64,000 nucleotides of DNA from Lysobacter spongiicola DSM 21749 (GTDB taxonomy: Bacteria > Pseudomonadota > Gammaproteobacteria > Xanthomonadales > Xanthomonadaceae): positions 1 to 64,000 of the forward strand of contig NZ_FUXP01000007.1 in the NCBI RefSeq assembly GCF_900167055.1, read 5' to 3'. The notes under the pieces are model-generated. The model worked only from the letters and a program-made list of their open reading frames with translations, did not search any database and had not been told where the DNA came from. Each line of letters opens with the position of its first letter. The stretch's first letter is position 1. This document shows positions 1 to 9,076 of this stretch, piece after piece. The translations under genes and the position numbers were made by a program.

Positions 1-301
1 GTCCTGACCGACAACGGTGCCTGCTACAGATCGCGCAGCTTCCGCCGCCTGGTCCACCGGCTCGGCATGCGCCACCTGCGCACGCGCCCCTATACCCCGC
101 GTACCAACGGCAAGGCCGAGCGGCTGGTCCAGACCTGCCTGCGCGAATGGGCCTACGCACGCTCCTATGCCAACTCCGAACAGCGCGCAGGCGCCCTCCC
201 GGGCTGGCTGCACCACTACAACTGGCATCGGCTACACGCCAGTCTTGGCTACAAGCCGCCCATTACCCGCATCCCGCTGAACAACGTGCTGGGTTTACAC
301 A
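1..301 (+). mobile_element. IS481-family insertion sequence, right-hand end only
   Basis: The first 301 bases are the 3' part of an insertion sequence whose left part lies outside the window. They encode the end of a DDE transposase, and the element appears to end in ...GGGTTTACACA, which read inward gives a terminal repeat starting TGTGT, as expected for an end beginning TGT. Immediately outside is GCTAGC, which fits the NCTAGN target known for IS481. The exact boundary is inferred because the left end is not visible. Confidence 0.75.
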
Positions 302-306
302 GCTAG
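1..306 (+). CDS. IS481-family transposase, C-terminal fragment (5' end outside window)
   Basis: This is the C-terminal 101 residues of an rve/integrase-fold transposase, open at the left edge. It carries the second catalytic Asp in LTDNG (fragment residue 4) and the catalytic Glu in NGKAER (residue 40), giving exactly the D-x35-E spacing. These are followed by the REWAYAR...LHHYNWHRLHASLG tail typical of IS481 proteins. The visible part has no frameshift. The stop codon TAG (304-306) lies in the GCTAGC target sequence just outside the apparent IS end, so termination is supplied by flanking DNA. Whether the complete gene is active cannot be told from this piece. Confidence 0.85.
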   Translation, partial: VLTDNGACYRSRSFRRLVHRLGMRHLRTRPYTPRTNGKAERLVQTCLREWAYARSYANSEQRAGALPGWLHHYNWHRLHASLGYKPPITRIPLNNVLGLHS

Positions 307-795
307 CCCGGACTCCGGATTCGGATACACGGCGATACGCAGCACCGCGACGATCGCCAACAGTCCGACGATCATCAGCACCGCCGTACGCCGCACGGTC
401 AGGGCCAGGGCGGCGACCGGGAACAGGTCGAAGAGAGCGGTGCGGAACTCGGGCGGGATGGTGTCGGGGTCCAGTGGCAGCGACATCAGCGAGGCGAGCC
501 CGCCGCCATAGACCAGAAGCGTCGCCGCGAGCACCCCGTTGTTCTGCACGCGCAGCGTTGCTACCGAGAAGGAGCTCAGCCCCAGGGCCCCCAGTGCGGT
601 CAGTGCCGGCGGATAGCCGATGCCGGGCACCCATCCCATCACCTCCAGCCCCGCCAGCAGTACCAGCAGGGCCGACCCCATGAGCAGCAGGACCGAGTAT
701 GCCGGCCGCGACGCTTCCAACTGGTTGGCAAGCAACTGCCCGCGCTGGGCAGGCGTCAGCAGGCTCATCGGGTCGCGGAAGATGATCTTCAGCAT
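295..795 (-). CDS. Small integral membrane protein of unknown function, 3' end altered by IS
   Basis: The protein has 166 residues if it starts at the ATG at 795 (MLKIIFRDP), which has a GAGG Shine-Dalgarno 9 bases upstream; a longer start at 858 has none. After a short cytoplasmic stretch (LTPAQRGQLLANQLEASRP) there are about four hydrophobic segments (roughly VLLLMGSALLVLLAGLEVMG, the ALTALGALGL region, GVLAATLLVYGG and AVLMIVGLLAIVAVL). No family was recognised. The last codon (Val) and the TAA stop (295-297) lie inside the neighbouring IS481 end, so the natural C-terminus has been replaced or trimmed. It converges on the transposase with a 12-base overlap. Confidence 0.6.
   Translation of the reverse strand: MLKIIFRDPMSLLTPAQRGQLLANQLEASRPAYSVLLLMGSALLVLLAGLEVMGWVPGIGYPPALTALGALGLSSFSVATLRVQNNGVLAATLLVYGGGLASLMSLPLDPDTIPPEFRTALFDLFPVAALALTVRRTAVLMIVGLLAIVAVLRIAVYPNPESGLAV
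302..307. repeat. Putative IS481 target site (one copy of NCTAGN)
   Basis: GCTAGC directly follows the apparent IS end and matches the NCTAGN target preference reported for IS481 of Bordetella. The second copy of the duplication would lie beyond the left edge, so duplication is not demonstrated. Its TAG is the stop codon of the transposase. Confidence 0.5.
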
Positions 796-964
796 GCCCG
801 CCAGCCTCGTGTGCGGGCGGGGATCGCGTGTCTTGCTGCGGATGCCGGGGGCTGCCATCGTCGGCACTCTATCGGGACCCGTGTAACGAAGATGCAGGCG
901 GAAGCCGTCCCCAGAACGCAAGAAGCCGACCCTTGGGCCGGCTTCCACGTCGTTCTGCTGCAAA

Positions 965-1041
965 TGGTCGGGGAGACAGGATTTGAACCTGCGACTTCTA
1001 CGTCCCGAACGTAGCGCTCTACCAGGCTGAGCTACACCCCG
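965..1041 (-). tRNA. tRNA-Pro (anticodon CGG)
   Basis: The reverse strand folds into a full 77-nt cloverleaf with encoded CCA. The acceptor is CGGGGTG/CTCCCCG with one U-U mismatch at 6-67, the D arm contains AGCTCAGCCTGGTAGAGC, the anticodon stem-loop is CTACG-TTCGGGA-CGTAG, and the T arm is GCAGG-TTCAAAT-CCTGT. The anticodon CGG reads CCG proline codons, which are common in this GC-rich genome. Confidence 0.96.
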
Positions 1042-1171
1042 ACTGCAGAGCCGCGCATTTTAGACCCTGGCGCAGGGCGAGGCAATAGCCCCGTCGGTGA
1101 TTGAAGCGGCAGGCGACGCCGGCCGGTAAACTGTCGGGATACCCGCCAAACCTCTCTACCTGGAGTCCCGC

Positions 1172-2551
1172 TTGATCAAGCCGCGTACGCCGCCCGGGGT
1201 CATGGAGCTGCTGCCTCCCGACCAGATCGCCTTCCAGCGCATGCTGGACACGATCCGCCGCAATTTCGAGCGCTTCGGCTTCCTGCCGGTGGAAACCCCG
1301 GTCATGGAGCTCTCCGAGGTGCTGCTGACCAAGTCCGGCGGCGAGACCGAGCGCCAGGTGTACTTCGTGCAATCCACCGGAGCGCTGGAGAAGGCGGGCG
1401 ATGGCCTGCCGGAGATGGCGCTGCGGTTCGACCTGACCGTGCCCCTGGCCCGCTATGTCGCCGAGCACGAGCACGACCTGGCTTTCCCGTTCCGCCGCTA
1501 CCAGATGCAGCGGGTGTATCGGGGTGAGCGGGCGCAGCGCGGCCGCTTCCGCGAGTTCTACCAGTGCGACATCGACGTGGTCGGCAAGGACGCGCTGAGC
1601 GTACGTTTCGACGCCGAGATCCCGGCCGTCATCCATGCGCTGTTCTCTGAGTTGGCGATCGGCAGGTTCACCATCCAGCTCAACAACCGCAAGCTGATGC
1701 GCGGCTTCTTCGAAGCGCAGGGCGTGGCTGATCCGGACCTCCAGGCCCGGGTGTTGCGGGAGGTCGACAAGCTCGACAAGCGTGGTGCCGACTACGTGCG
1801 CGACACGTTGACCGGTGAAGGATTTGGCCTGGCACCGGGTGCGGTCGCCACCATCCTGGAGTTCGTCTCGGTCCGTTCCACCTCGCACGCGGATGCGATG
1901 GCACGCCTGGATGCGCTGGGCAGCGGCAACGACGACCTGCGCGAAGGCGTGGCGGAGCTGCGCGAGGTGCTCGAACTGGTGCGTGCACTTGGCGTGCCGG
2001 AGACGGACTACGCACTCAACTTCTCGATCGCCCGCGGCCTGGACTACTACACCGGCACCGTCTACGAGACGACGCTCGACGACTATCCCCAGATCGGCTC
2101 GATCTGCTCCGGCGGCCGCTACGAGGACCTCGCCAGCCATTACAGCAAGTCGAAGCTGCCCGGTGTCGGAATTTCCATCGGGCTGACCCGCCTGTTCTGG
2201 CAGTTGCGCGAAGCGGGGCTGGTCGACGCCGCCGAAAGTACCGTGCAGGTACTGGTGACCCAGATGGACGCCAGCCGCCTCCCGCACTGCCTGGCGGTCG
2301 CCAGCGAACTGCGCCAGGGCGGGCTCAACGTCGAGGTGGTGATGGAGCCTTCCAAGCTGGGCAAGCAGTTCAAGTACGCCGACCGCGCGGGCATCCGCTT
2401 CGTTGCGGTGCTGGGCGAGGACGAAATCGCCAAGGGCACGGTGACGGTGAAGGACCTGCGCAGGGAGGATCAGTTCGAGGTCACCCGCGACGAACTCGCC
2501 CGGACCCTGAAGGTAGAGCTGGCCCAGCCGCTGGTGGAGGTGCGCGAGTGA
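1172..2551 (+). CDS. hisS: Histidine--tRNA ligase
   Basis: A class II aminoacyl-tRNA synthetase of 459 residues that charges tRNA-His in the cytoplasm. Motif 2 is seen as [18 protein letters not shown] around residues 112-130. The histidine-binding signatures [13 protein letters not shown] (about 286-298) and GGRYEDL (about 314) are intact, followed by an anticodon-binding domain (about 350-445). The start is a TTG with a well-placed GGAG 7 bases upstream, and it gives the N-terminus [15 protein letters not shown]. It is somewhat longer than the usual ~425-residue bacterial enzyme. The stop codon overlaps the GTG start of the downstream lyase (GTGA), so the two genes are probably translationally coupled. 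Confidence 0.95.
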   Translation: MIKPRTPPGVMELLPPDQIAFQRMLDTIRRNFERFGFLPVETPVMELSEVLLTKSGGETERQVYFVQSTGALEKAGDGLPEMALRFDLTVPLARYVAEHEHDLAFPFRRYQMQRVYRGERAQRGRFREFYQCDIDVVGKDALSVRFDAEIPAVIHALFSELAIGRFTIQLNNRKLMRGFFEAQGVADPDLQARVLREVDKLDKRGADYVRDTLTGEGFGLAPGAVATILEFVSVRSTSHADAMARLDALGSGNDDLREGVAELREVLELVRALGVPETDYALNFSIARGLDYYTGTVYETTLDDYPQIGSICSGGRYEDLASHYSKSKLPGVGISIGLTRLFWQLREAGLVDAAESTVQVLVTQMDASRLPHCLAVASELRQGGLNVEVVMEPSKLGKQFKYADRAGIRFVAVLGEDEIAKGTVTVKDLRREDQFEVTRDELARTLKVELAQPLVEVRE

Positions 2552-4437
2552 AGCCGGTGCGCCTGGATGGCCGCTCGCTGACGCGCCCGCAACTGGTGGC
2601 GGTGGCGCACGGTGCTTCTGTGGAGCTGGATGAAGCACAGTTGCCGGCGGTCGCACGCGCGGCCGAGTTCCTGGCCGAACAGGCCGGGCGCGAAGAGCCG
2701 ATCTATGGCGTGTCCACCGGCTTCGGCAGCAACGCGGATCGTCTGCTGGGCAACCAGCGCCTGCGCAATGGCGCCGGGGTCGACGCCACCAACCCGCACG
2801 AATCGCTGCACGAGGAGCTGCAGCGCAACCTGATCGTGACCCACGCGGTCTGCGTGGGTGAACCGTTCGCACCGGAAGTGGTGCGGGCGATGCTGTGCAT
2901 CCGCATCAACACCCTGATGCGCGGCCACTCCGGCATCCGCGTGCAGACCCTGCAGGCGCTTGCGGCCATGCTCAATGCCGGCATCGTGCCGGTGGTGCCG
3001 CAACTGGGTTCGGTCGGCGCCTCGGGCGACCTCGCGCCGCTGTCGCACCTGGCCATCGTGCTGCTGGGTGGCGGTGAAGCCTTCTACCAGGGCGAGCGGT
3101 TGGCGGGTGCGGAAGCACTCGCGCGCGCCGGTCTGCAGCCGGTCACGCTGTCGTACAAGGAGGGCCTGGCACTCAACAACGGCACCGCGCAGATGCTCGC
3201 CTGTGGTGTGCTGGCGCTGTCGAAGCTCGAGGACCTGCTGGACACCGCCGACCTTGCCGCGGCGATGACCATCGATGCCTTCGCTGGCCGGCTGGGCGCG
3301 TTCGCCGAAGAGGTGCACGCACTCCGCCCCCATCCGGGCCAGGTGGAGGTCGCCGCGCACCTGCGCAGGCTGCTGGAGGGGTCGACGCTCGCCAATATCC
3401 CGTACCACCTGGTGCCGCGCTTCAGGCCGTGGACGCCACAGTCCTGGGGTACGGAAGAACTGCAGGCGCTGCGCTTCGATATCGGCTGGGACTGGGTGCC
3501 GCTGGCGCAGCGCCAGGGCCGCGAGAAGTTCTACACCCGCTTCCGCCCATTCCGTGGCGGCAAGAAGCACCAGCCGCAGGACAGCTATTCGCTGCGTTGC
3601 GTGCCGCAGGTCCATGGGGCCGTGCGCGACGCGGTGGCGCAGGCCGCCCGGGTGCTGGAGGTGGAGCTCAACTCCCTGACAGACAACCCGATCGTCTTCC
3701 CCGATGCCGCGGCCGAACACGTGGAGGAGCAGGTGATCTCCGCCGGCCACTTCCATGGCATGCCGCTGGCGCTGGCGATGAGCTACGTGAAGGCGGCCAT
3801 CCCGGTGCTGGCGTCGATCTCCGAGCGCCGCCTCAACAAGCTGGTCGATCCCGCGACCAACGATGGCCTGCCGGCCTTCCTGATCGGCAACGAGGACGCG
3901 ACCGAGTCCGGCTTCATGATCGTGCAGTACACCGCCGCCGCCATCGTCAACGACCTCGCCAGCAGGGCGATGCCGGCGTCGGTGTACTCGATCCCGACCA
4001 GTGCGAACGCCGAGGACCATGTGTCGATGGGCGCCAACGAGGCGCGGCACGTGCTGGCGATGGCGGACGATCTGGGCAAGGTGCTTGGCCTGGAGCTCTA
4101 TACCGCGGCCCAGGCACTCGACCTGCGGCTGGACATGATCAATGCGGCGCGGGCCCTCGCCCGGGAGGGCGATTCCGGGGCGCTGGCGGAGAAGGTGTCC
4201 GGCATCCCGGCGGGCGCCGAGGGGCAGGGCACCTTCCACGCGGAGATCTCCGGGCTGCGGGACGAGCTGGCCGGCTCCGCGGAGTTCCGCCCGGGAGCTG
4301 CTGTCGCCGCCGCCCACGCAGTGATCCGCGAGCGCATCGGCTTCCTCGAACGCGACCGCGCGCTGGACCGCGACGTGGCCGAAGCCGTGCAACTGGTGGT
4401 CGAGGGCCGGGTGCTGGCGGCTGCCCGCTCTGCCTGA
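2548..4437 (+). CDS. Histidine/aromatic amino acid ammonia-lyase family protein (histidase-like, enlarged)
   Basis: A 629-residue MIO-dependent ammonia-lyase. The cofactor triad is A158-S159-G160 (in [15 protein letters not shown]), the catalytic Tyr lies in YGVSTGFG (Y53), and the substrate carboxylate pair is in DSYSLR (Y347, R350). The selectivity stretch LQRNLIVTH (91-99) resembles histidase (SH) rather than PAL or TAL. The His-binding Glu is kept in NAEDHVSM (E489), but the Gln normally before it is Ala488. The protein is about 120 residues longer than ordinary HutH, mainly from a ~63-residue insertion at about 281-343 just before DSYSLR and an extra ~13 residues at about 75-90. It overlaps hisS by 4 bases and no other hut gene is present. 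Ammonia-lyase activity is likely; the substrate is inferred. Confidence 0.8.
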   Translation: MKPVRLDGRSLTRPQLVAVAHGASVELDEAQLPAVARAAEFLAEQAGREEPIYGVSTGFGSNADRLLGNQRLRNGAGVDATNPHESLHEELQRNLIVTHAVCVGEPFAPEVVRAMLCIRINTLMRGHSGIRVQTLQALAAMLNAGIVPVVPQLGSVGASGDLAPLSHLAIVLLGGGEAFYQGERLAGAEALARAGLQPVTLSYKEGLALNNGTAQMLACGVLALSKLEDLLDTADLAAAMTIDAFAGRLGAFAEEVHALRPHPGQVEVAAHLRRLLEGSTLANIPYHLVPRFRPWTPQSWGTEELQALRFDIGWDWVPLAQRQGREKFYTRFRPFRGGKKHQPQDSYSLRCVPQVHGAVRDAVAQAARVLEVELNSLTDNPIVFPDAAAEHVEEQVISAGHFHGMPLALAMSYVKAAIPVLASISERRLNKLVDPATNDGLPAFLIGNEDATESGFMIVQYTAAAIVNDLASRAMPASVYSIPTSANAEDHVSMGANEARHVLAMADDLGKVLGLELYTAAQALDLRLDMINAARALAREGDSGALAEKVSGIPAGAEGQGTFHAEISGLRDELAGSAEFRPGAAVAAAHAVIRERIGFLERDRALDRDVAEAVQLVVEGRVLAAARSA

Positions 4438-4467
4438 CCGCGGTCGGGCCCGGCGCCCGGCCTTCCA

Positions 4468-6366
4468 TCAGCCCAGGGCCAGCGTCCGGGGCGGCGGCAC
4501 GGCATCTTCCGGGAGCCAGCGCACGCAGTCACGGCCGTCGGCCTTGGCCTGGTAGAGCGCCTCGTCCGCGCATTGCAGCGCGGCGTCGGTGTCCTCGCCT
4601 CCGAGCAGGTCGAGCTCGTGCACGCCGATGCTCGCGGTGACCGCAATGCTCCGTCCTCCGCTTTCGCAGGGCGAGGCCCGAAGCTGCCTCACCAGCTCCG
4701 CCGCCACGGCCGTGGCCGCCGTCCGTCCCAGGTCCGGCAGGCCAACCACGAACTCCTCGCCGCCGAAGCGTGCCAGCAGCGCCTCGTGCGGACGCAACGC
4801 CTGCCCCACCACATGGGCGGCCCAGCGCAGGCAGTCATCGCCGACGAGGTGGCCGTGGCAGTCGTTGATCTGCTTGAAGTGGTCCAGGTCGATCATCAGC
4901 AGCGAGAGCGGGCGGCCGTTCGCGCGCGCGCGGGCAATCAACTGCCCGAAGCCTTCGCGGAAGTGGGCCCGGGTGTGCAGGCCGGTCAATCCGTCGCGCC
5001 GGCTGGATTCGCGCAGCCGCGCATGGGCATCGCCGAGTTGGGCAAGCGCGTTGCGCAGCTCGGTGGTGCGCTCCTCCACCTGGCGTTCCAGTTCCGCCTT
5101 GGCCCGGTGCACGATGCGCTCGTTCTCGTTGCGCAGCGCTGCATAGCGGTAGCCCAGGGCGACCGAAAGCAGCAACATCTCCAGCGCGGAACCGATCTGC
5201 ACGCCATAGATGGTGACGAAGGTCTTCGGCAACAGGCCGAACGCCACGGCCGCGATCATCGCCGTGCCGAGCAGGAACATGCTCCAGGCCAGCAGGAACA
5301 GCCGCGCCGGCTTGTAACCCCGCGACATCACCACGATCGATTCAATAGCGATCCAGGCAATGCTCACGAACACCGCCGCCGACGCCAGCGGGGTGGAGAT
5401 CCGGTAGGGCAGCTGCAGCGAGGCGATCGCCAGCAGCACGAAGAAGCCGATCATTGCCAGGCCGACCCGGTCCCCGAAGCGCCAGCGCTCATGCAGTTCC
5501 AGGAAATGGCGCGCGAACTGCTGCATCCCCACCTGGGCCAGGCAGATGGACAGCGGCACCGCCCGGTCCGCGAACCATGGTGAATCCGGCCACAGGTACT
5601 GGAAGCCCAGCCCATTGAGGGTGAACAGCACCAGCCCGAAGGCGATGATGTGCAGCAGGTACCAGAGGTAACTGGCGTCGCGCAGCATCAGCCACAACAC
5701 CAGGTTGTAGACGAACAGGGCCAGCAGGATGCCGTAGTACAGGCCGATGCCCCATTGCGCATCGTGCATGGCCTCTGCGAGCGAGGCGGGTGTGTGCAGC
5801 ACCAGTGGCACCTGCATCGAGCTCTGGCTGCGGACCCGGAGCAGGAGGTCGACCGGCTCGCCGGCGGGCAGCAGCAGCTCGAAGCTCGGCATGTGGTACT
5901 CCACCGCGCGCCGGGCGAATGGCAGGTTGTCTCCGCCGGCTGCATGGCGCACCTGGCCATCGGCACCGACCACGTACAGGTCCAGCCGATCGCTCAACGG
6001 ATAGTCCTGCACGAGGAAGCGTTTCTGCTCGCCCGGATCATGGTTCACCACCCGCACGTGGAACCAGAAGGCGCCCGGCTGGAAGCCGAAAGCAGGATTG
6101 CCCTGGGGCAGGGGCTCGAAACCGCCCGACGCCGCCAGGCGCCTCGCACCGGCCACGCGGAGCTCGCCATCCGGATCGTGGTGGAAGCTGACGTAGGGAG
6201 ACAACCCGACGCTGCCGGTGTCCGGCTGCAGCTCCACGGTCACCGGGGGAGCCACTTGATGCGTGGCCGCCTGCAACGGGACAGCCACCGCGACGACGCT
6301 CGGCGTAAGCCATGCCGATGCCACCAGCAGTATCCAGAATCGGGCCGCAGCCCCGAAGCGGCGCAT
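4468..6366 (-). CDS. 7TM-DISM sensor diguanylate cyclase (GGDEF)
   Basis: A membrane-bound c-di-GMP synthase of 632 residues, started at MRRFGAAARFW because that ATG gives a clean signal peptide (to about residue 28) and has GGAGG 10 bases upstream; an in-frame extension to 6489 lacks both. A periplasmic 7TMR-DISMED2-type domain (about 35-170) is followed by seven hydrophobic segments (about 185-400), a coiled coil (about 405-450) and a GGDEF domain. The active-site loop is RFGGEEF, so cyclase activity is expected. No RxxD inhibitory site lies at the usual position before it. The ligand of the periplasmic domain is unknown. It converges with the lyase gene and diverges from the his regulator. 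Confidence 0.9.
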   Translation of the reverse strand: MRRFGAAARFWILLVASAWLTPSVVAVAVPLQAATHQVAPPVTVELQPDTGSVGLSPYVSFHHDPDGELRVAGARRLAASGGFEPLPQGNPAFGFQPGAFWFHVRVVNHDPGEQKRFLVQDYPLSDRLDLYVVGADGQVRHAAGGDNLPFARRAVEYHMPSFELLLPAGEPVDLLLRVRSQSSMQVPLVLHTPASLAEAMHDAQWGIGLYYGILLALFVYNLVLWLMLRDASYLWYLLHIIAFGLVLFTLNGLGFQYLWPDSPWFADRAVPLSICLAQVGMQQFARHFLELHERWRFGDRVGLAMIGFFVLLAIASLQLPYRISTPLASAAVFVSIAWIAIESIVVMSRGYKPARLFLLAWSMFLLGTAMIAAVAFGLLPKTFVTIYGVQIGSALEMLLLSVALGYRYAALRNENERIVHRAKAELERQVEERTTELRNALAQLGDAHARLRESSRRDGLTGLHTRAHFREGFGQLIARARANGRPLSLLMIDLDHFKQINDCHGHLVGDDCLRWAAHVVGQALRPHEALLARFGGEEFVVGLPDLGRTAATAVAAELVRQLRASPCESGGRSIAVTASIGVHELDLLGGEDTDAALQCADEALYQAKADGRDCVRWLPEDAVPPPRTLALG

Positions 6367-6480
6367 GTCCTGTCGTCCTCCCCGGCGCACCGTCGGCACG
6401 CGTTGATCCAGCATCGCAATGGGTACTAGCCCCACGGGGCTGCATGGCTCGATGAACGCACTGTGCCGCCAGAACCGGCC

Positions 6481-6528
6481 TTGACCCACCGCCGCTCCTG
6501 CCCTAATGTACTAACACGTTATTACATT
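6481..6528 (+). promoter_or_regulatory. his operon promoter with 24-bp operator-like palindrome
   Basis: A sigma70-like promoter can be drawn as TTGACC (6481-6486), 17 bases, TAATGT (6504-6509); the -35 is good and the -10 is weak. Overlapping the -10 and the expected start point is a near-perfect palindrome at 6505-6528 with outer arms AATGTA and TACATT and inner TAA/TTA, matching at 10 of 12 positions per arm. It lies 8 bases before the ATG of a TrpR-like gene, so autorepression is the simplest reading. The CTAA half-site resembles the CTAG core of TrpR operators. Promoter and operator are predictions from sequence. Confidence 0.6.
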
Positions 6529-6536
6529 GACACACG

Positions 6537-6848
6537 ATGAAACGTCGCCCCTCCACCAGCGCAACCGATGTCGATGTCCTCGACGAACTCGCCTCCGCAT
6601 TCGCGGCGCTCCGCGGCGCCGACGAAGTCAGGAGCTTCCTTGAGGACCTTTGTACGCCGGCGGAGCTGGAGGCGATGACGGACCGCTGGCGGGTGGTCCC
6701 CCTGCTGATGGAGCAGGTCCCGTATCGCGAGATCCACGACCGCACCGCGGTCAGCGTAACCACCATCGGCCGCGTCGCCCGCACCATCGAAACCGGCGCC
6801 GGTGGCTATGCCGCCGCGATCCGACGCACACGACCCCGGGGCGCCTGA
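6537..6848 (+). CDS. TrpR-like transcriptional regulator (YerC/YecD family)
   Basis: A 103-residue helix-turn-helix protein related to the Trp repressor. Residues about 20-85 (AFAALRGADEVRSFLEDL...TIGRVARTIE) show the TrpR fold: LCTPAELEAMTDRW is the conserved helix C-D region and YREIHDRTAVSVTTIGRVAR is the recognition helix-turn-helix. The end is basic (RRTRPRG). It sits directly before hisG (24-base gap), downstream of a palindrome that overlaps its own promoter, so it probably represses the his operon, perhaps with histidine as co-repressor. No convincing Shine-Dalgarno precedes the ATG, so translation may start on a very short leader. Confidence 0.85.
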   Translation: MKRRPSTSATDVDVLDELASAFAALRGADEVRSFLEDLCTPAELEAMTDRWRVVPLLMEQVPYREIHDRTAVSVTTIGRVARTIETGAGGYAAAIRRTRPRGA

Positions 6849-6872
6849 GCCTCCCGTATTCCAGGAATTCCG

Positions 6873-7784
6873 ATGTCCCCACCCAATGCCACACCCCGCG
6901 ATCGCCTGCGCATCGCGATCCAGAAGAGCGGCCGCCTGGCCGACCCCGCCAGGGCGCTGCTGGCCTCCTGCGGCCTCAGCTGGCGGGAAAGCCGCGACCG
7001 CCTGTTCTGCTACGGCGAGACCCTGCCGGTGGACCTGCTGCTGGTTCGCGACGACGACATCCCCGGCCTGATTGCCGATGGTGTCTGCGATCTTGGCGTG
7101 GTCGGCCGTAACGTCATGACCGAGCAGGACGGTGAGCGCCGGGCGGCCGGAAAGCCCACGGCCTATCGGGAGCTGCGTGCGCTCGGGTTCGGTGACTGCC
7201 GGCTTGCGCTGGCGGTGCCGGAGGGGTGGGAGTGGAAGTCCCCGCGGCAGCTGGACGGCATGCGCATCGCCACCAGCTATCCCGCGCTGCTGTCGCAGTG
7301 GCTTGCGGACGAAGGCGTATCCGCGGAGGTGGTGCTGCTGTCGGGTTCGGTCGAGATCGCGCCCCGGCTTGGCCAGGCCGATGCCATCTGCGACCTGGTC
7401 TCCAGTGGCGCCACGCTGGCGGCGAACCAGCTCAAGCCGGTGGCGACCCTGTTCGAGAGCGAAGCGGTGCTGGCCGGGCCGGTGCACGAGTTCGACGCCG
7501 CCCGCGGAGAGCTGGCGTCGATGCTGTTGCGCCGGCTCGATGGGGCGCTGCGGATCCGCCACAGCAAGCTGTTGATGTTCCAGGCCGAGCGCGCCTCCCT
7601 GCCGGCCTTGCTGCCCTTGCTGCCCGATGCCGAAGCGCCGACGGTGATGCAGATCGATGGTGCCGACCACCTCGCACTGCAGGCGTTATGCCACGGCGCA
7701 GTCACCTGGCAACGGCTGGAAGAACTGAAGCGGGCCGGAGCGAGCGGGCTGATGGTGTTGCCGGTCGAGGGCATGCTGGCATGA
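6873..7784 (+). CDS. hisG: ATP phosphoribosyltransferase
   Basis: The first enzyme of histidine synthesis joins ATP and PRPP. At 303 residues this is the long form with a C-terminal regulatory domain (about residues 228-303), which normally binds histidine for feedback inhibition and does not need His[13 protein letters not shown] marks the N-terminus, and the PRPP loop region reads around [27 protein letters not shown] (split across about 155-185). AGGA lies 7-8 bases before the ATG. Its TGA overlaps the ATG of hisD (ATGA), the first of a chain of overlaps through the operon. Confidence 0.96.
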   Translation: MSPPNATPRDRLRIAIQKSGRLADPARALLASCGLSWRESRDRLFCYGETLPVDLLLVRDDDIPGLIADGVCDLGVVGRNVMTEQDGERRAAGKPTAYRELRALGFGDCRLALAVPEGWEWKSPRQLDGMRIATSYPALLSQWLADEGVSAEVVLLSGSVEIAPRLGQADAICDLVSSGATLAANQLKPVATLFESEAVLAGPVHEFDAARGELASMLLRRLDGALRIRHSKLLMFQAERASLPALLPLLPDAEAPTVMQIDGADHLALQALCHGAVTWQRLEELKRAGASGLMVLPVEGMLA

Positions 7785-9076
7785 AGCGATTGCAGTGGAG
7801 CCGGCTTGATTCCGTTGCCCGCCGCGAGGCGCTGCGCCGGCCGGCGCAGGTGACCGCCGAAGACACCCGCGTGGCGGTCGGTGCGTTGCTGGAGCAGGTG
7901 CGGACCGGAGGCGACGACGCGGTGCGGGCTTTGACCGCGCGATTCGATGGCGTCGACCTCGAAGCGGTTGAAGTGACCGGAGCCGAATTCGCCGCGGCGC
8001 AGGAGGCCGTGTCGGCCTCCCTGCGGGCCGCGATCGACGCCGCTGCCGGCAGGATCGAAGCCTTCCACCTGGCAGGCATGACGCAGCCGTATGCCGTAGA
8101 TACCGCTCCCGGCGTGCGCTGCGAACGCATCCTCCGCCCCATCCGGCGGGTCGGGCTGTACGTGCCGGCGGGTTCGGCGCCGTTGCCATCGACGGCCTTG
8201 ATGCTGGGCGTGCCGGCGCGGCTGGCGGGTTGCCCGGAGCCGGTGATGTGCACCCCACCACGGAAGGACGGAAGTGCCGATCCGGCAGTGCTTGTCGCTG
8301 CCGCGCGCTGCGGGATCCGCCGGGTGTTCAAGGTGGGCGGCGTGCAGGCGATCGCGGCGATGGCCTTCGGCACTGCGAGCATCCCGGCCTGCGACAAGTT
8401 GTTCGGCCCCGGCAACGCCTGGGTGACCGAAGCCAAGCGCCAAGTGTCGATGGCGGAAGGGGGCGCGGCGATCGACATGCCCGCTGGCCCTTCGGAAGTG
8501 CTGGTCATCGCCGATGCGGGGGCTCCGGCCGAATTCGTGGCCGCCGACCTGCTGTCGCAGGCCGAGCATGGCCCCGATTCCCAGGTGATCCTGGTGAGCA
8601 ACGACGAGGACCTGCTGGATCGCGTGGCCGTCGCGATCGGGGAGCAACTGGCGGAACTGCCGCGCTCGGCGATCGCGCGCCAGGCGTTGGCTGATTCTCC
8701 AATGATCCGCGTCGACTCCCTGGAGGACGCCATCGCGATCAGCAACGAGTACGCGCCCGAGCACCTGATACTGGCGCTGCGCGACGCGCGCGCCTGGCTC
8801 CCGCGGGTGCAGGCTGCCGGTTCGGTGTTCCTGGGCGACTGGTCGCCGGAAGCGCTGGGGGACTACTGCAGCGGTACCAACCATGTCCTGCCGACCGGCG
8901 GCGCGGCCCGCTGCACCGGTGGCCTGAACGTGTCCAGCTTTCAGGTGGCGATCACGGTGCAGGAAGTGGACCGGCGCGGGCTGCAGGCGATCGGCCCGTG
9001 CGCCGTCGAGCTCGCCAACGCCGAGGGGCTTGGCGCACATGCCCGTGCTGTCTCAGTACGGCTGGATGCAGCATGA
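7781..9076 (+). CDS. hisD: Histidinol dehydrogenase
   Basis: A 431-residue zinc- and NAD-dependent enzyme that oxidises L-histidinol to histidine in two steps, the last reactions of the pathway. The start is the ATG overlapping the hisG stop, which gives [15 protein letters not shown]. Family signatures are present: [38 protein letters not shown] and [10 protein letters not shown] (Glu-His catalytic pair), and the C-terminal zinc-site region [14 protein letters not shown]. The length fits the family. The last four bases overlap hisC. Confidence 0.96.
   Translation: MKRLQWSRLDSVARREALRRPAQVTAEDTRVAVGALLEQVRTGGDDAVRALTARFDGVDLEAVEVTGAEFAAAQEAVSASLRAAIDAAAGRIEAFHLAGMTQPYAVDTAPGVRCERILRPIRRVGLYVPAGSAPLPSTALMLGVPARLAGCPEPVMCTPPRKDGSADPAVLVAAARCGIRRVFKVGGVQAIAAMAFGTASIPACDKLFGPGNAWVTEAKRQVSMAEGGAAIDMPAGPSEVLVIADAGAPAEFVAADLLSQAEHGPDSQVILVSNDEDLLDRVAVAIGEQLAELPRSAIARQALADSPMIRVDSLEDAIAISNEYAPEHLILALRDARAWLPRVQAAGSVFLGDWSPEALGDYCSGTNHVLPTGGAARCTGGLNVSSFQVAITVQEVDRRGLQAIGPCAVELANAEGLGAHARAVSVRLDAA

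Noticed and set aside
1019-2872. 617-codon reverse-strand reading frame opposite hisS
   Set aside because: It is the antisense shadow of hisS in GC-rich DNA; the product is Arg/His/Gln-rich and matches no fold, while hisS is unmistakable.
6367-6536. His leader peptide/attenuator before the his operon
   Set aside because: No short frame with a run of His codons and no terminator/antiterminator pair could be found; a palindrome at the promoter is present instead.
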